Under the pieces are notes generated by a model. It worked only from the letters and a program-made list of their open reading frames with translations. It was not told the DNA's origin and did not search any database. The translations under genes were made by a program, and so were the position numbers. A stretch of DNA of 64,000 bases from Symbiodinium natans (lineage: Eukaryota; Sar; Dinophyceae; Suessiales; Symbiodiniaceae), in assembly GCA_905221605.1 (NCBI GenBank), contig CAJNDS010000791.1, forward strand, positions 822,001-886,000, read 5' to 3'. This document shows, in pieces, positions 34,985 to 45,555 of this stretch. Within the stretch, counting starts at the first letter, position 1; the number at the start of each line of letters is the position of its first letter.

Positions 34985-35033
34985 ACCCACAGAAGCCCTA
35001 AGCAGCTGCTACTGCGCTGAACTCACCTAAAAG

Positions 35034-35120
35034 ACCTGCTGCGAGTGTCCCTACTTAGATGTTATAGATTGTCGACCTGCGGTACCTACATGATGTATCG
35101 GCTTGGCCTTGAGCTGGAAG
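35034..35120 (+). CDS. Exon, unrecognised protein
   Basis: Follows TAAAAG; ends GGAAG before GTACTC. Twenty-eight codons, including CYRLSTCGTYMMYRLGLELE. Good boundaries. Function unknown. Confidence 0.52.
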
Positions 35121-35669
35121 GTACTCGAGGGCTCGAGGGTTAAGGGTTTAGCGGTTTACAAGGGCTTATGGGGGGCTTATCATGGTTTGTGTCTTATAGG
35201 GTTTAGGGTTCAGTTGGCATCTAGGGTGTTAGGTGCTCGTGTCACATGGTGATCGATTCTGACATGTCAAAGTCATTTTCGGGTCATGACTACAACCTCC
35301 CAGTAGTTCAGGGTGAACCTTAAACCCAGGCTCGACGTCTTAATCTCCTTTGGCGGGTCTGCTGCTGGGCAAAGCGCTTCAGTGAGCCTTCCAGGCTATG
35401 AGGTTCATGAAGGTTAGGGCTTCAGGGGTTCAGGGGTAGAAGTGCGGCGTTCGGGGCCAGGGACTCGAAGGATTTTGGATTTGTGAGCTTACGCCTATGA
35501 TGCAGAAACGTCTGTGAGCTGAGGCTTCAATGGGCTGGTCTAGGGCCTAGGACAAGGAGATTCTGGAGCCTCCACCCCAAACCTGAACCTTAACAAACCC
35601 TTTCAATCCTACTCCAAATCTCGAGGCCTTCGTCCTGCCACCCCTTCACCCGAGCAAAGTTTGAGACCC

Positions 35670-35772
35670 CAAAACCCTAAACCCTAGACCCTAAACCCTA
35701 AACCCTAAACCCTAAACCCTCAACCCTCAACCCTCAACCCTAAACCCTAAACCCTAAACCCTAAACCCTAAG
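35670..35772. repeat. CCCTAAA array upstream of an exon
   Basis: CCCTAAA units with three CCCTCAA variants. It faces a TTTAGGG array of opposite orientation across the exon at 35,793. Confidence 0.95.
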
Positions 35773-35792
35773 CCTTCAAAGAGATGCCGCAG

Positions 35793-35882
35793 CCGGGCAC
35801 TGCCACTTCGCGCGTGCTAAGCCGGGGACGGGAACCGTCCCAGCAACAGATCGTCTCGCAGGGAGGTCCCGCACTCTCGACG
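35793..35882 (+). CDS. Exon between convergent telomere-type arrays, unrecognised
   Basis: Follows CCGCAG; a GT donor fits at 35,883, giving 30 codons in phase 0. Text includes PGTATSRVLSRGREPSQQQI. The flanking arrays could pair in the pre-mRNA and loop this exon out. Function unknown. Confidence 0.48.
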
Positions 35883-35884
35883 GT

Positions 35885-36200
35885 GCGGTTTAGGGTTTAG
35901 GGTTTAGGGTTTAGGGTTTAGGGTTTAGGGTTTAGGGTTTAGGGTTTAGGGTTTAGGGTTTAGGGTTTAGGGTTAGGGTTTAGTAGGGTTTAGTAGGGTT
36001 TAGTAGGGTTTAGTAGGGTTTAGTAGGGTTTAGTAGGGTTTAGTAGGGTTTAGTAGGGTTTAGTAGGGTTTAGTAGGGTTTAGTAGGGTTTAGTAGGGTT
36101 TAGTAGGGTTTAGTAGGGTTTAGTAGGGTTTAGTAGGGTTTAGGGTTTAGGGTTTAGGGTTCAGGGTTCAGGGTTTAGGGCTAGGGTTTAGTTTAGGGTT
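35885..36200. repeat. TTTAGGG array with 16 copies of a derived decamer TTTAGTAGGG
   Basis: About thirteen TTTAGGG units, then sixteen uninterrupted copies of the 10-base unit TTTAGTAGGG (35,981-36,140), then a return to TTTAGGG. The decamer is the heptamer with a TAG insertion. Confidence 0.97.
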
Positions 36201-36549
36201 TAGGTAGCAGCTACATGTAAGAAACAAAGAAGACCTCAGGCTCTGTATCTCCTCCCTGCCGGAGCTATCTGGGGTGTCTGGCACCTCTCCCTGACGTTCG
36301 AGAACCCCGAGGCCCCGGTTTAGGGTTTGGGGTTTCGGGTTTCGGGTTTCGGGCTCCAGCATTTGCAGCTTGGCATGTCGGAACTCAGTTTCACAGAGTG
36401 TGCGTGTCTGTGTGTGAGGTATGGGTGGGCTTGCCCCTCCAAGTGCTGATGTCTTAGACGCTTAGACTTGGGGCTAGCAGGTGGTTTACATGGTATCAAG
36501 TGACGAGGTGGGGATTGTGGACGGAGCGTGTATGGGCCCACGCTGTTTT

Positions 36550-37240
36550 GAAGCTGCAGGCCCTAAACAATTCATAGGAATCCTATCAAAATTGGCGGGA
36601 ATGAACGTTTTCCCAGGGAAAACCAAGCAAACAGACCCAAAACTAGTATGACTTTCGACTCTTGCAAATCCTACGAAAATGACTAGGAATCTATACAGAG
36701 GCAATAGAGCGCTTTCCTACGGAAAACCAAGGAAATTGATCAACCAATACGAATCCTATGAAAATTGGAAGGAATCTGATCAAAAAGACAGAGGCGATTT
36801 GAAGTTCTTCTTAGGGAAACCACCTATTAAAGTACAGAGGCCATCGAGTTTTTTCCTGAGGAAGACCAAGAAATTAACAAACTAATGCGAATCCCGTGCA
36901 AATAGTATGCATCTTATGGAAAACCGCAGAGGCTGTGGAGTTTTGGGAAATACAAGGACATGGACCCCTCAACAAATTCGAGAACGTCAAGGTGTTCCTT
37001 GTAAAATAGCCTCAGAAGATGGAGACAAGTAGAGGTTTTCCTCTGAAAATCAAGACAAGTACAGGTTTTCCTCTTAAAAAATATGGAGAAAGAAATATAA
37101 GTTGTCCTCTTAAAAACACAAAGAAATACAGGTTCTCCTCTTAAAGCTAGAGACAAAAGAGGTTTTCCTCTTACAACACAAGAGAAGTAGAAGTTTGCCT
37201 CTTAACCATAGAGATAAACAGAGGTTTTCCTACCTCCCCA
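36550..37240. repeat. AT-rich degenerate repeat island
   Basis: Composition shifts sharply to A/T. The first part has long degenerate units around GGAATCCTATGAAAATTGG; from about 37,010 a unit of about 39 bases recurs with the core AGGTTTTCCTCTTAAAA. No heptamers and no convincing gene. It resembles the island at 53,860-55,060. Confidence 0.8.
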
Positions 37241-37522
37241 CCCCAAAGAACAGAATTCCATCCCCCCCAACAAATATAGAACAACAACAAAAATAGAAAA
37301 CAACAACAATCGGAAAAACAATCTCCACCCATTGTGGACTTGCTTGTGCCAGCACCAACAGCACCCTCGGCAGACGAAACCCTGAGCCAGAAATCCTGAA
37401 CTCCTTGTGGAGGAGGGGTCTGCGATCTTCCTGGCGATTGCACTTGCTTGCTCACTTTGGCTCCTCGGTAGCATGACTGGCTGCGTGCAATGTGGTGTTG
37501 GCTAGGCGTTTCCAAGACTGTC

Positions 37523-38227
37523 TTGAACCCCTTCAACCCCTTCAACCCCTTCAACCCCTTCAATCCTTTCAACCCCTTCAACCCCTTCAACCCCTTCAAC
37601 CCCTTCAACGCCTTCAACCCCTTCAACGCCTTCAACGCCTTCAACCCCTTCAACCCCTTCAACCCCTTCAACCCCTTCAACCCCTTCAACCCCTTCAACC
37701 CCTTCAACCCCTTCAACCCCTTCAACCCCTTCAACCCCTTCAACCCCTTCAACCCCTTCAACGCCTTCAACGCCTTCAACCCCTTCAACCCCTTCAACTC
37801 CTTCAACGCCTTCAACGCCTTCAACCCCTTCAACCCCTTCAACCCCTTCAACGCCTTCAACGCCTTCAACCCCTTCAACCTCTTCAACCCCTTCAACCCC
37901 TTCAACGCCTTCAACGCCTTCAACCCCTTCAACCCCTTCAACGCCTTCAACCCCTTCAACCCCTTCAACCCCTTCAACCCCTTCAACCCCTTCAACCCCT
38001 TCAACCCCTTCAACCCCTTCAACCCCTTCAACCCCTTCAACCCCTTCAACCCCTTCAACGCCTTCAACCCCTTCAACCCCTTCAACCCCTTCAACCCCTT
38101 CAACGCCTTCAACCCCTTCAACAACGCCTTCAACCCCTTCAACCCCTTCAACCCCTTCAACCCCTTCAACCCCTTCAACCCCTTCAACCCCTTCAACCCC
38201 TTCAACCCCTTCAACCCCTTCAACCCG
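37523..38227. repeat. About 78 copies of a 9-bp repeat, CCCCTTCAA
   Basis: Head-to-tail CCCCTTCAA with a recurring CGCCTTCAA variant, one CCTTTCAA-type unit, one CTCCTTCAA unit and one three-base insertion near 38,123. The unit has no stop in five of the six frames, which explains ORFs of 368 (minus, KGL), 279 (plus, PLQ) and 266 codons (plus, NPF) over the same DNA. Confidence 0.97.
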
Positions 38228-39024
38228 AAGCCCTGCAGCCCTCGAGCTGGAAGGTTTTGGGGCCCCTGGTCATGCATCTCTGGTACATGAAGGGCTTGAG
38301 CCTGTGGCGTCGCCCGATTTGTGAAGTTTAGGCGTTCATGCTTGAGACTGAAAGAGGTTCCGCCTGCGGAAAGGATTGTGCACAGGGCACAAGTCTGTCC
38401 GTTTCAGGAATTGCAGTTGAGGTGTTAAGGCTCAGGGTGTGGGGGACAGCTTATTGCCATTGACATGCCAGATCTTATCGACCACGGGACTATTTGGAGC
38501 CTTTGGATCACTTGGCCCCTATCCGCAGCCTCCAAAGCCTTGAGGGTACGATATACGGGGCTTAGGAAAGTTTAGGGACTTGAAGTTCGGGAAATAGGGG
38601 GCCGGGGTTAGCTTTCTCGTGCAATTGCTTGCGCACTGACTGGCGCGCTTGTTTTGCGCACTTCGTGCTTGCGCACGTGCTTGGGCTTCTCGGATGCGGG
38701 CCACAACTGCCCGGCAGCTTCCAAAAGCACCGAACGTCTCTGAAGCTGCTACATGACCCAGAACCCTAAACCCTAACCTTGAATTGGAGAGGTCACACTG
38801 CAAGGCATGGTGTTCTGGGGTGAGGGTTCGGGTTCCGGGTGTAGGGTTCAGAGTTTAGAGTTTTTGTGTTTAAGGTTCAAGGTCCAGGGCATGGGCTTGT
38901 AGCTCCTAAGACTCCGCTGTAGGGTTTTACGTCTGTTGGGTGGGAGTTTGCCCTGTTTTCGAGAAGCCGTCGTTCGCGGTGCATGTCTTTTGCCGTGGCT
39001 CGAAGAGGAGGGAAGCAGCCTGAT

Positions 39025-39150
39025 CCTTAAAACCCTAAACCCTAAACCCTAAACCCTAAACCCTAAACCCTAAACCCTAAACCCTAAACCCTAAACCCTA
39101 AACCCTAAACCCTAAACCCTAAACCCTAAACCCTAAACCCTAAGCCCGAA
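39025..39150. repeat. CCCTAAA array
   Basis: About sixteen perfect units, just upstream of the terminal exon at 39,217. Confidence 0.96.
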
Positions 39151-39216
39151 ACCTTCAACTCCTGGAGCCCAACGACCTCTGAACTCCAAAGCCCTTACGG
39201 CCATCCAGTGGTGTAG

Positions 39217-39366
39217 GAGCTCTGGCCAATATTGGGGATGCTGAAGATCTCCTGGGACGCCCATGAAGTCCTTTGGAGGCCCAGAACAATAGGCACCAAC
39301 TGTGTTCACCTCGACACCCAGACAAGAACATGCTTCCTAGTCACGATCATTCAAGTCAGACTTTAA
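39217..39366 (+). CDS. Probable terminal exon with TAA stop, unrecognised protein
   Basis: Follows GTGTAG; 49 codons then TAA at 39,364-39,366. Text includes LKISWDAHEVLWRPRTIGTN and ends CFLVTIIQVRL. The other frames contain stops. Function unknown. Confidence 0.5.
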   Translation, partial: ELWPILGMLKISWDAHEVLWRPRTIGTNCVHLDTQTRTCFLVTIIQVRL

Positions 39367-40037
39367 AGGGACTATAAGATCCAAAGGCCCACCAAATCCC
39401 GAAGCACGCATCTCGATCTAGAAGCCTTGGCCTTTGATGTTCTCGAGCAGCCAATCCCCCTCCCCCCCCTTCTCCCCTCCCATCCTGCCCCTTTGCCCCT
39501 TCACAAAACGCAAGACAAGATCCTTGGCAGACAACACAGACCAAGGTCATCAAGTCGGTGTGGCCAAACCCTAAACCTAAATTAACCCCAAACCCCACCC
39601 TAGAACCAAAACCCTAAACCCCAAATTGAACCCCGAACTAGTTGGACTCCAACACCCTAACTCCGAAGTCGTCAACTCCCCTGTCTGCCCTACGGAGTCC
39701 ACACTCCCCGACCCCAACTGGGATGTTGAGCCTAAATCTCATGGACCCGTTCTGGCACTGAGCACTTTGTTCACGTTAAGAACCAGACGATCCGAGGGCT
39801 GAGCGCTTTGTGGCTTAGGTTTTTGTATGGGCGCGGGGTGCAGTTTGGCGTTTAGGCTAAGGTTGAGGGAACCCTGTGGCGCATGGATCTAGTTCCCTTA
39901 CCTCTTGCTGTGAGCCACAATGAATTCATCCGGCCTCACTTCTTTCAGACCTCCCTTGTTGCGATCGGTTAAAGCTTCGGCTGTCGGTTTTTTGGGGTAA
40001 GCAAAAGGCCTTGAGTGTTTGGGAGGCTGAGATTTGA

Positions 40038-40409
40038 TTGAGGCGACGGAAGTTTTGTTCTGAACGTCGGTGGGCTGACTGGGACACAGGCCCCAGTGCA
40101 CCTCTGGAAAAAGTCCGATGCCCTCAAACCCTGAGACTCGGAGCGTTGCAGACTTCACAGCAGATCTTGGTTGGGGCACTGGGCGTATGCCCAGGCAGCC
40201 CGCCTACAACCCGTGCGACCATCTTGGGCTTCGGGTTTGGGATTCAATTATGTCTCCGTGTATTTGAGGGTGTTGTTAGTTTGGTGATGGTCACGGTCAA
40301 TCCCCTGCAGGAGCCGCGGAAACCTTCGGCTCTTCGCGATTTTAATATGAACCCCTCCCACATCTGCACAGCCGCAAGTTTTCGTTCAGAAGAGCCCGGT
40401 GGTCTTTAG
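40038..40409 (+). CDS. Open frame of about 120 codons, uncertain
   Basis: Open to TAG at 40,407-40,409 without an in-frame ATG at its start. Text such as ALQTSQQILVGALGVCPGSP is protein-like. No motif recognised. Probably one or two exons plus intron sequence. Confidence 0.3.
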   Translation: MRRRKFCSERRWADWDTGPSAPLEKVRCPQTLRLGALQTSQQILVGALGVCPGSPPTTRATILGFGFGIQLCLRVFEGVVSLVMVTVNPLQEPRKPSALRDFNMNPSHICTAASFRSEEPGGL

Positions 40410-40717
40410 GCTGGTGTTCTTAGTTCTGGCACTTTGAGCTGGGCTTGGTGAAATCTCCACGCCAATGCTCCGCGGATGTTTGGAAGGGGAGTGCATGGCA
40501 ATGACAGCGGATAGCGTGTAAAGGTGCCTGAACAGAGGTGCATTGCCATGCGACGCCGTCGGCAAAGCAGGTGCGTGAGCACACCGTGGTTTGTTAGGCA
40601 TTCCGTGAGGCACATCGCTGGGAGATTTGAGCTGAAGGCTGATAGTTAGTCAGATCCATAAGTCATAAAGCATGAAATTCGGATTCGAGGGTTTCCGAAG
40701 CCCGACTTTGAAGCCCG

Positions 40718-40822
40718 CCGCTCTCCCCCTCCCCCCTTCCCCCCCAAAAGCTTCCCCCCCCCCCCCCCCTTCCTTCCTCCCCCTCCCCCCCCCCCTTCCT
40801 TCCTCCCCCTCCCCCCCCAGCC
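40718..40822. repeat. C-rich CCCCTTCCTTCC block
   Basis: Pyrimidine-only stretch with repeated CCCCCTTCCTTCCTCCCCCT. No coding content; G-rich ORFs on the minus strand are by-products. Confidence 0.9.
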
Positions 40823-41774
40823 AAATTGCATTTTTTTATGTTCAGGCAATCTCTATTCTTACGCCCCCTTCTTCTCAACTTCCACCCACAACTTAGGCCT
40901 CAGGGGCTTGGGGATTTGTAAGCTTGACGAAAGGAGCTTGCCATGGATCTGGAGCCGGGAGAGGAGTGCAAGGTGCCGCTTCCTGCTTCGGGGTTTAGAG
41001 TTCCATCGGTTTGGTGGATAAGGTTTCATTTCGCACCATGAAGTGGCTTGATGCGGGAAGAACATATGAATCCTAAGCCCTAAACTCTCGCCCATCGCTA
41101 CTCATACTAGAGGCTCAGATGTGATCGCCACTGAACACTAAAAGTTTGACCCAGTCGCATAGGCACCCAATTCCCTCTCAAAACCCTCTAAATTCCCTTT
41201 GGCCACCCCGCTGAAAAAACGACCCTCTCTATGAACCTTCCATGGCTCTTGAACCCTAAACCCTAAACCGCAAAGGGGGTGCACCCCGATGGACCCTGCG
41301 GTCATTTGCACCAATGGAGGTTGCCGTCCAGACCTGGAATATTCAACTCCAGGGCCTCTTCCCCCTGGAGGCACTTGGGCTTTAGGGTTCTTAGGCATTT
41401 GGGCCATCGGACTAGGGTCCTGGAGCTTGGGTGGGACGGCAGCGTGGCAACAACCGGTCAAGGAGCCGGAAACTCACGCCCACCCCCCCAAAACCTTGAA
41501 CCCACAATACATCGGCGCAAGCAGTCGTTTCTCGAGAGAGATCTACATATCTTGGCTACCTACCTCCAAGTAACAAGACTCGAAGCAAGGCATGCTAGAC
41601 ACAGTCGTCATGCGCATCATCAACATGGGAACCGACTCTGGAGAGCTGAACAGAGATCCCAAGACGCACAAACCCAGAACCCAACACTCTAAGCCCCCTG
41701 TCGACCCCGTATCAGGGACCTCACCCAACCCCAGCCCCAGTGCCTATGAAGAAGGCATGGGGCTTCCTGTTTCC

Positions 41775-41850
41775 GCACCAGCCCTAAACCCTAAACCCTA
41801 AACCCTAAACCCTAAACCCTAAACCCTAAACCCTAAACCCTAAACCCTAG
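41775..41850. repeat. CCCTAAA array
   Basis: Ten perfect units in the region between coding-like frames at 41,279-41,570 and the exon at 42,118. Confidence 0.95.
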
Positions 41851-42117
41851 AGCCCCAAATCTGGTCAAAGCCGGAGGTCGCGGGCGTGGGAGGCCATTTT
41901 AACCCTGCACCTTGGCGTCAATGCTGGGCCTTCGGGGTTTTGTGGTTTTAGGGTTTTAGGGTTTTAGGGTTCAGGGTATCAAATGTACTTTTTGAGGGGG
42001 TTGCCTTGCTCCTTCTGCCTGAGACTGTAGGCAGGCTCAGAGTCCATAGGTGGCTTGCAACCCTAAGCCCTAAACCCCAAAACCTAAACCCTAAACGATC
42101 TCAACCTCCCACCGCAG

Positions 42118-42464
42118 TTGGGTGTTCTTCATGAAGCGGCCCGGACCTGGGTTGGTGGCTTCAAAGCACTCGGGTGTTGCCCCTCCATCCTGAACCTGTT
42201 GCCCGTGAAAGCCTCGAAACCTCCAAGCTCTGCTATATGCCCATAAGGGTCCTTACCTTATTCGTGTTTAGGGTTTAGGGTTTAGGGTTTAGGGTTTAGG
42301 GTTTAGGGTTTAGGGTTTAGGCTTTGGTAAATGAGGCCGAGGTGGACTTTGCCATGGGCCCGCTAGCCAAGTCAGCAGGAGCCACAGGTGTCAGTGGGGT
42401 TGAGGCGCCAGCACCCGAGCCCTCTACATACTTCCGACGAGCAAGAATAGTGTCACAAGAATAA
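42118..42464 (+). CDS. Last two exons of an unrecognised gene
   Basis: Exon 42,118-42,150 (CCGCAG acceptor, GT donor) reads LGVLHEAARTW. Exon 42,321-42,464 reads ALVNEAEVDFAMGPLAKS and ends RARIVSQE at TAA 42,462-42,464. Both are phase 0 at the join. The intron between holds a TTTAGGG array and its 3' splice site is TTTAG|G, the repeat itself. The tail is rich in Ala, Pro and Glu. No family recognised. Confidence 0.6.
42267..42320 (+). repeat. TTTAGGG array forming the 3' end of an intron
   Basis: About eight TTTAGGG units. The last TTTAG serves as the AG acceptor for the exon starting at 42,321. Confidence 0.9.
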
Positions 42465-42621
42465 TCGTGTTGGTATGATTGTCTTTCATACAAATAGACA
42501 AATACATAGACAACAGATAAACAAATAATTACATACAACAATAAATGAATATAAATAAATAAACAAACAAATACAGAGATAAATAAATAAATGAAATATA
42601 TATATATATATGTTTATCATG

Positions 42622-42652
<31 letters not shown>

Positions 42653-42840
42653 CTACACATGCAGAAAGTTAATTTTATTTCTTCGTGTTCTTACTATATC
42701 ATTTTTGTCATCATTATCATTATAATTGTGCTCTGCCATACCCGAGAACCTGAGCCGAAAGGATTCGCCACTGACACCTATATGCCTATGCCCTAAATTT
42801 TCCTGATTCAAATTACCCTGCCTTAGCTTCAACCCTAAGC
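42465..42840 (+). other. AT-rich 3' flank
   Basis: After the stop at 42,464, the sequence is A/T-rich with AAATAAATAAAC-like and ATATATAT tracts. It is a likely 3' UTR or spacer; no gene seen. Confidence 0.5.
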
Positions 42841-43336
42841 TTGACCTTTTTCTTGGTCCCAAGGTTCACAAGGTGTGAATCTGCTGTGCTACAGGATATC
42901 CGCGGTTTAGGGTTTACAGCGTTTAGGGCCGGACAGAAGCACTGCATCTTGGCCATCCTACGGCTCAAGATGTTTTCCTGCGACAAAGCTTCGCAAGGTG
43001 TGCTTAAAGGCCTCGCGGAATTTCTCGCGCGCTTAGGCCGATTATGGCCGATTCAACGTGCCTGTTCGGTTGGATTCGCCTTCAGAGTTGATCAAAGAAC
43101 GCGACGGCTTGTCGGGTAGGAGCGTGGAGCCGGTAGTCATGAGGCAACTCCTGCATTAGATCATCAGCCAAGCTTAACAACTAGAGCCCGAAGCGGTTGC
43201 ATCATGTCCATGGATCTGGAGCCCACGATCCATCCGCGTGAGCTGCACCATACGCAGGCTTGGCTAGGGCCAGGGTTTGGGGCTCAGGGTTTGAGGCGGC
43301 GTGAGGTGGCCCTTCTCCAAGCCCTGGCGTATGTGA

Positions 43337-43624
43337 GTGACCCCCAACTTTAGCAGAGCCACAGCACAGGCCCACCGGTTTGGCTCACAGATGCCTGTCT
43401 TACCCTTTCTTGACGATGGACTTGTCCGCCTCGCAACACAATTGGCCAGTTGGGGTGCCAATGATATTGTTGACCGGGGGGGCCCGAGAAGGGCTCGCGG
43501 GCCCTCGCTACCCTCTCCCCGCTTCAACTTCATTATTGCACAGGTCAAGCCGCCCCCGGTGCTCCGAGTGCCACCAGCCGAAGGCACGGCGACGTTGAGA
43601 CTGCTTTCGGCTTTGTGGTGCTGA
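43337..43624 (+). CDS. Coding-like frame, unrecognised
   Basis: Ninety-five codons, including MPVLPFLDDGLVRLATQLAS and SPRFNFIIAQVKPPPVLRVP, with a TGA at 43,622-43,624. Natural composition and no repeats inside. It may be one exon of a gene that continues upstream. Ends just before the 75-bp repeat block. Confidence 0.42.
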   Translation: MTPNFSRATAQAHRFGSQMPVLPFLDDGLVRLATQLASWGANDIVDRGGPRRARGPSLPSPRFNFIIAQVKPPPVLRVPPAEGTATLRLLSALWC

Positions 43625-43675
43625 TCCATGCAAGTGGCCATGCAGATTGTGGACAGCCGGTAGGCCTGCACAATA

Positions 43676-45382
43676 GCTTGCCCGGATGCCCCTCGCAGCT
43701 GCCCTCCGGGTCATGAAGCAGCCGGCCGCTGATGCACATGATGCTGGCCTCAGTGGTGCCGGATGCCCCTCATAGCTGCCCCCAGTCGTGAAGCAGCCGG
43801 CCGCTGATGCACATGATGCTGGCCTCGGTGGTGCCGGATGCCCCTCATAGCTGCCCCCGGTCGTGAAGCAGCCGGCCGCTGATGCACATGATGCTGGCCT
43901 CAGTGAAGCAGCTGGCCGCTGATGCACATGATGCTGGCCTCAGTGGTGCCGGATGCCCCTCATAGCTGCCCCCAGTCGTGCCGGATGCCCCTCATAGCTG
44001 CCCCCAGTCGTGAAGCAGCCGGCCGCTGATGCACATGATGCTGGCCTCAGTGGTGCCGGATGCCCCTCATAGCTGCACCCAGTCGTGAAGCAGCCGGGCT
44101 GATGCACGTGATGCTGGCCTCGGTGGTGCTGGGTGCCCCTCATAGCTGCCCCCAGTCGTGAAACTGCCGGCCGCTGATGCACATGATGCTGGCCTCAGTG
44201 GTGCCGGATGCCCCTCATAGCTGCCCCCAGTCCTGAAGCAGCCGGCCGCTGATGCACATGATGCTGGCCTCAGTGGTGCCGGATGCCCCTCATAGCTGCC
44301 CCCAGTCGCGAAGGAGCCGGCCGCTGATGCACATGATGCTGGCCTCAGTGGTGCCGGATGCCCCTCATAGCTGCCCCCTGTCGTGAAGCAGTTGGCCGCT
44401 GATGCACATGATGCTGGCCTTAGTGGTGCCGGATGCCCCTCGTAGCTGCCCCCAGTCGTGAAGCAGCCGGCCGCTGATGCACATGATGCTGGCCTCGGTG
44501 GTGCCGGATGCTCCTCATAGCTGCCCCCAGTCGTGAAGCAGCCCTGGCCTCAGTGGTGCCGGATGCCCCTCATAGCTGCCCCCAGTCGTGAAGCAGCCGG
44601 GCGCTGATGCCCGTGATGCTGGCCTCGGTGGTGCCGGATGCCCCTCATAGCTGCCCCCAGTCAGCAGCCCTGGCCTCAGTGGTGCCGGATGCCCCTCATA
44701 GCTGCCCCCAGTCGTGAAGCAGCCGGCCGCTGATGGCACATGATGCTGGCCTCGGTGGTGCCGGATGCCCTCATAGCTGCCCCAGTTCAAGCAGCCGGCC
44801 GCTGATGCACATGATGCTGGCTTCAGTGGTGCCGGATGCCCCTCATAGCTGCCCGCGTTCGTGAAGCAGCCCTCCGCTGATGCACATGATGCTGGCCTCA
44901 GTGGTTCCGGATGCCCCTCATAGCTGCCCCCAGTCGTGAAGCAGCCGGCCGCTGATGCACATGATGCTGGCCTCAGTGGTGCCGGATGCCCCTCATAGCT
45001 GCCCCCAGCTGATGCACATGATGCTGGCCTGTGCCGGATGCCCCTCATAGCTGCCCCCAGTCGTGAAGCAGCCGGCCGCTGATGCACATGATGCTGGCCT
45101 CAGTGGTGCCGGATGCCCCTCATAGTTACCCCCGGTCGTGAAGCAGTTGGCCGCTGATGCACATGATGCTGGCCTCAGTGCTGCCGGATGCCCCTCATAG
45201 CTGCCCCCAGTCGTGAAGCAGCCGGCCGCTGATGCACATGATGCTGGCTTCAGTGGTGCCGGATGCCCCTCATAGCTGCCCCCAGTCGTGAAGCAGCCGG
45301 CCGCTGATGCACATGATGCTGGCTTCAGTGGTGCCGGATGCCCCTCATAGCTGCCCCCGGTCGTGAAGCAGCCGTCCGCTGA
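43676..45382. repeat. About 22 copies of a 75-bp tandem repeat
   Basis: The unit contains GGCCGCTGATGCACATGATG, GGATGCCCCTCATAGCTGCC and CAGTCGTGAAGCAGCC. Most copies differ by a few bases; several have internal deletions (near 43,905, 44,540, 44,670 and 45,010). As 75 is a multiple of three, one minus frame stays open for long stretches (25-residue period with GCFTTGGSYEGHPAPLRP), while the + strand meets TAG in each unit. It ends about 170 bases before the first kinase exon. Confidence 0.96.
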
Positions 45383-45555
45383 ATGAAACTCCAAGCATAG
45401 CCCTACTTCTGATGGCCTCATATCTGTCAGAGCCGCCCCGAGCGTGAACAGCAAGCTGTTGAGCATCATTATCTATGGTCCCCGAGTCCCCGAAGCATCG
45501 AAGTATCGGGAAGCCTATCATGCCCACTCACCTTTTGAGGTGTGTTTGCGCAGCT

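Noticed and set aside
37171-38331. Overlapping ORFs of 368, 279 and 266 codons on both strands
   Set aside because: They are forced by a 9-bp repeat without stops in those frames; there are no unique coding sequences or splice signals around them.
43676-45382. CRISPR-like array
   Set aside because: The 75-bp units are contiguous with no unique spacers, and the genome is eukaryotic.
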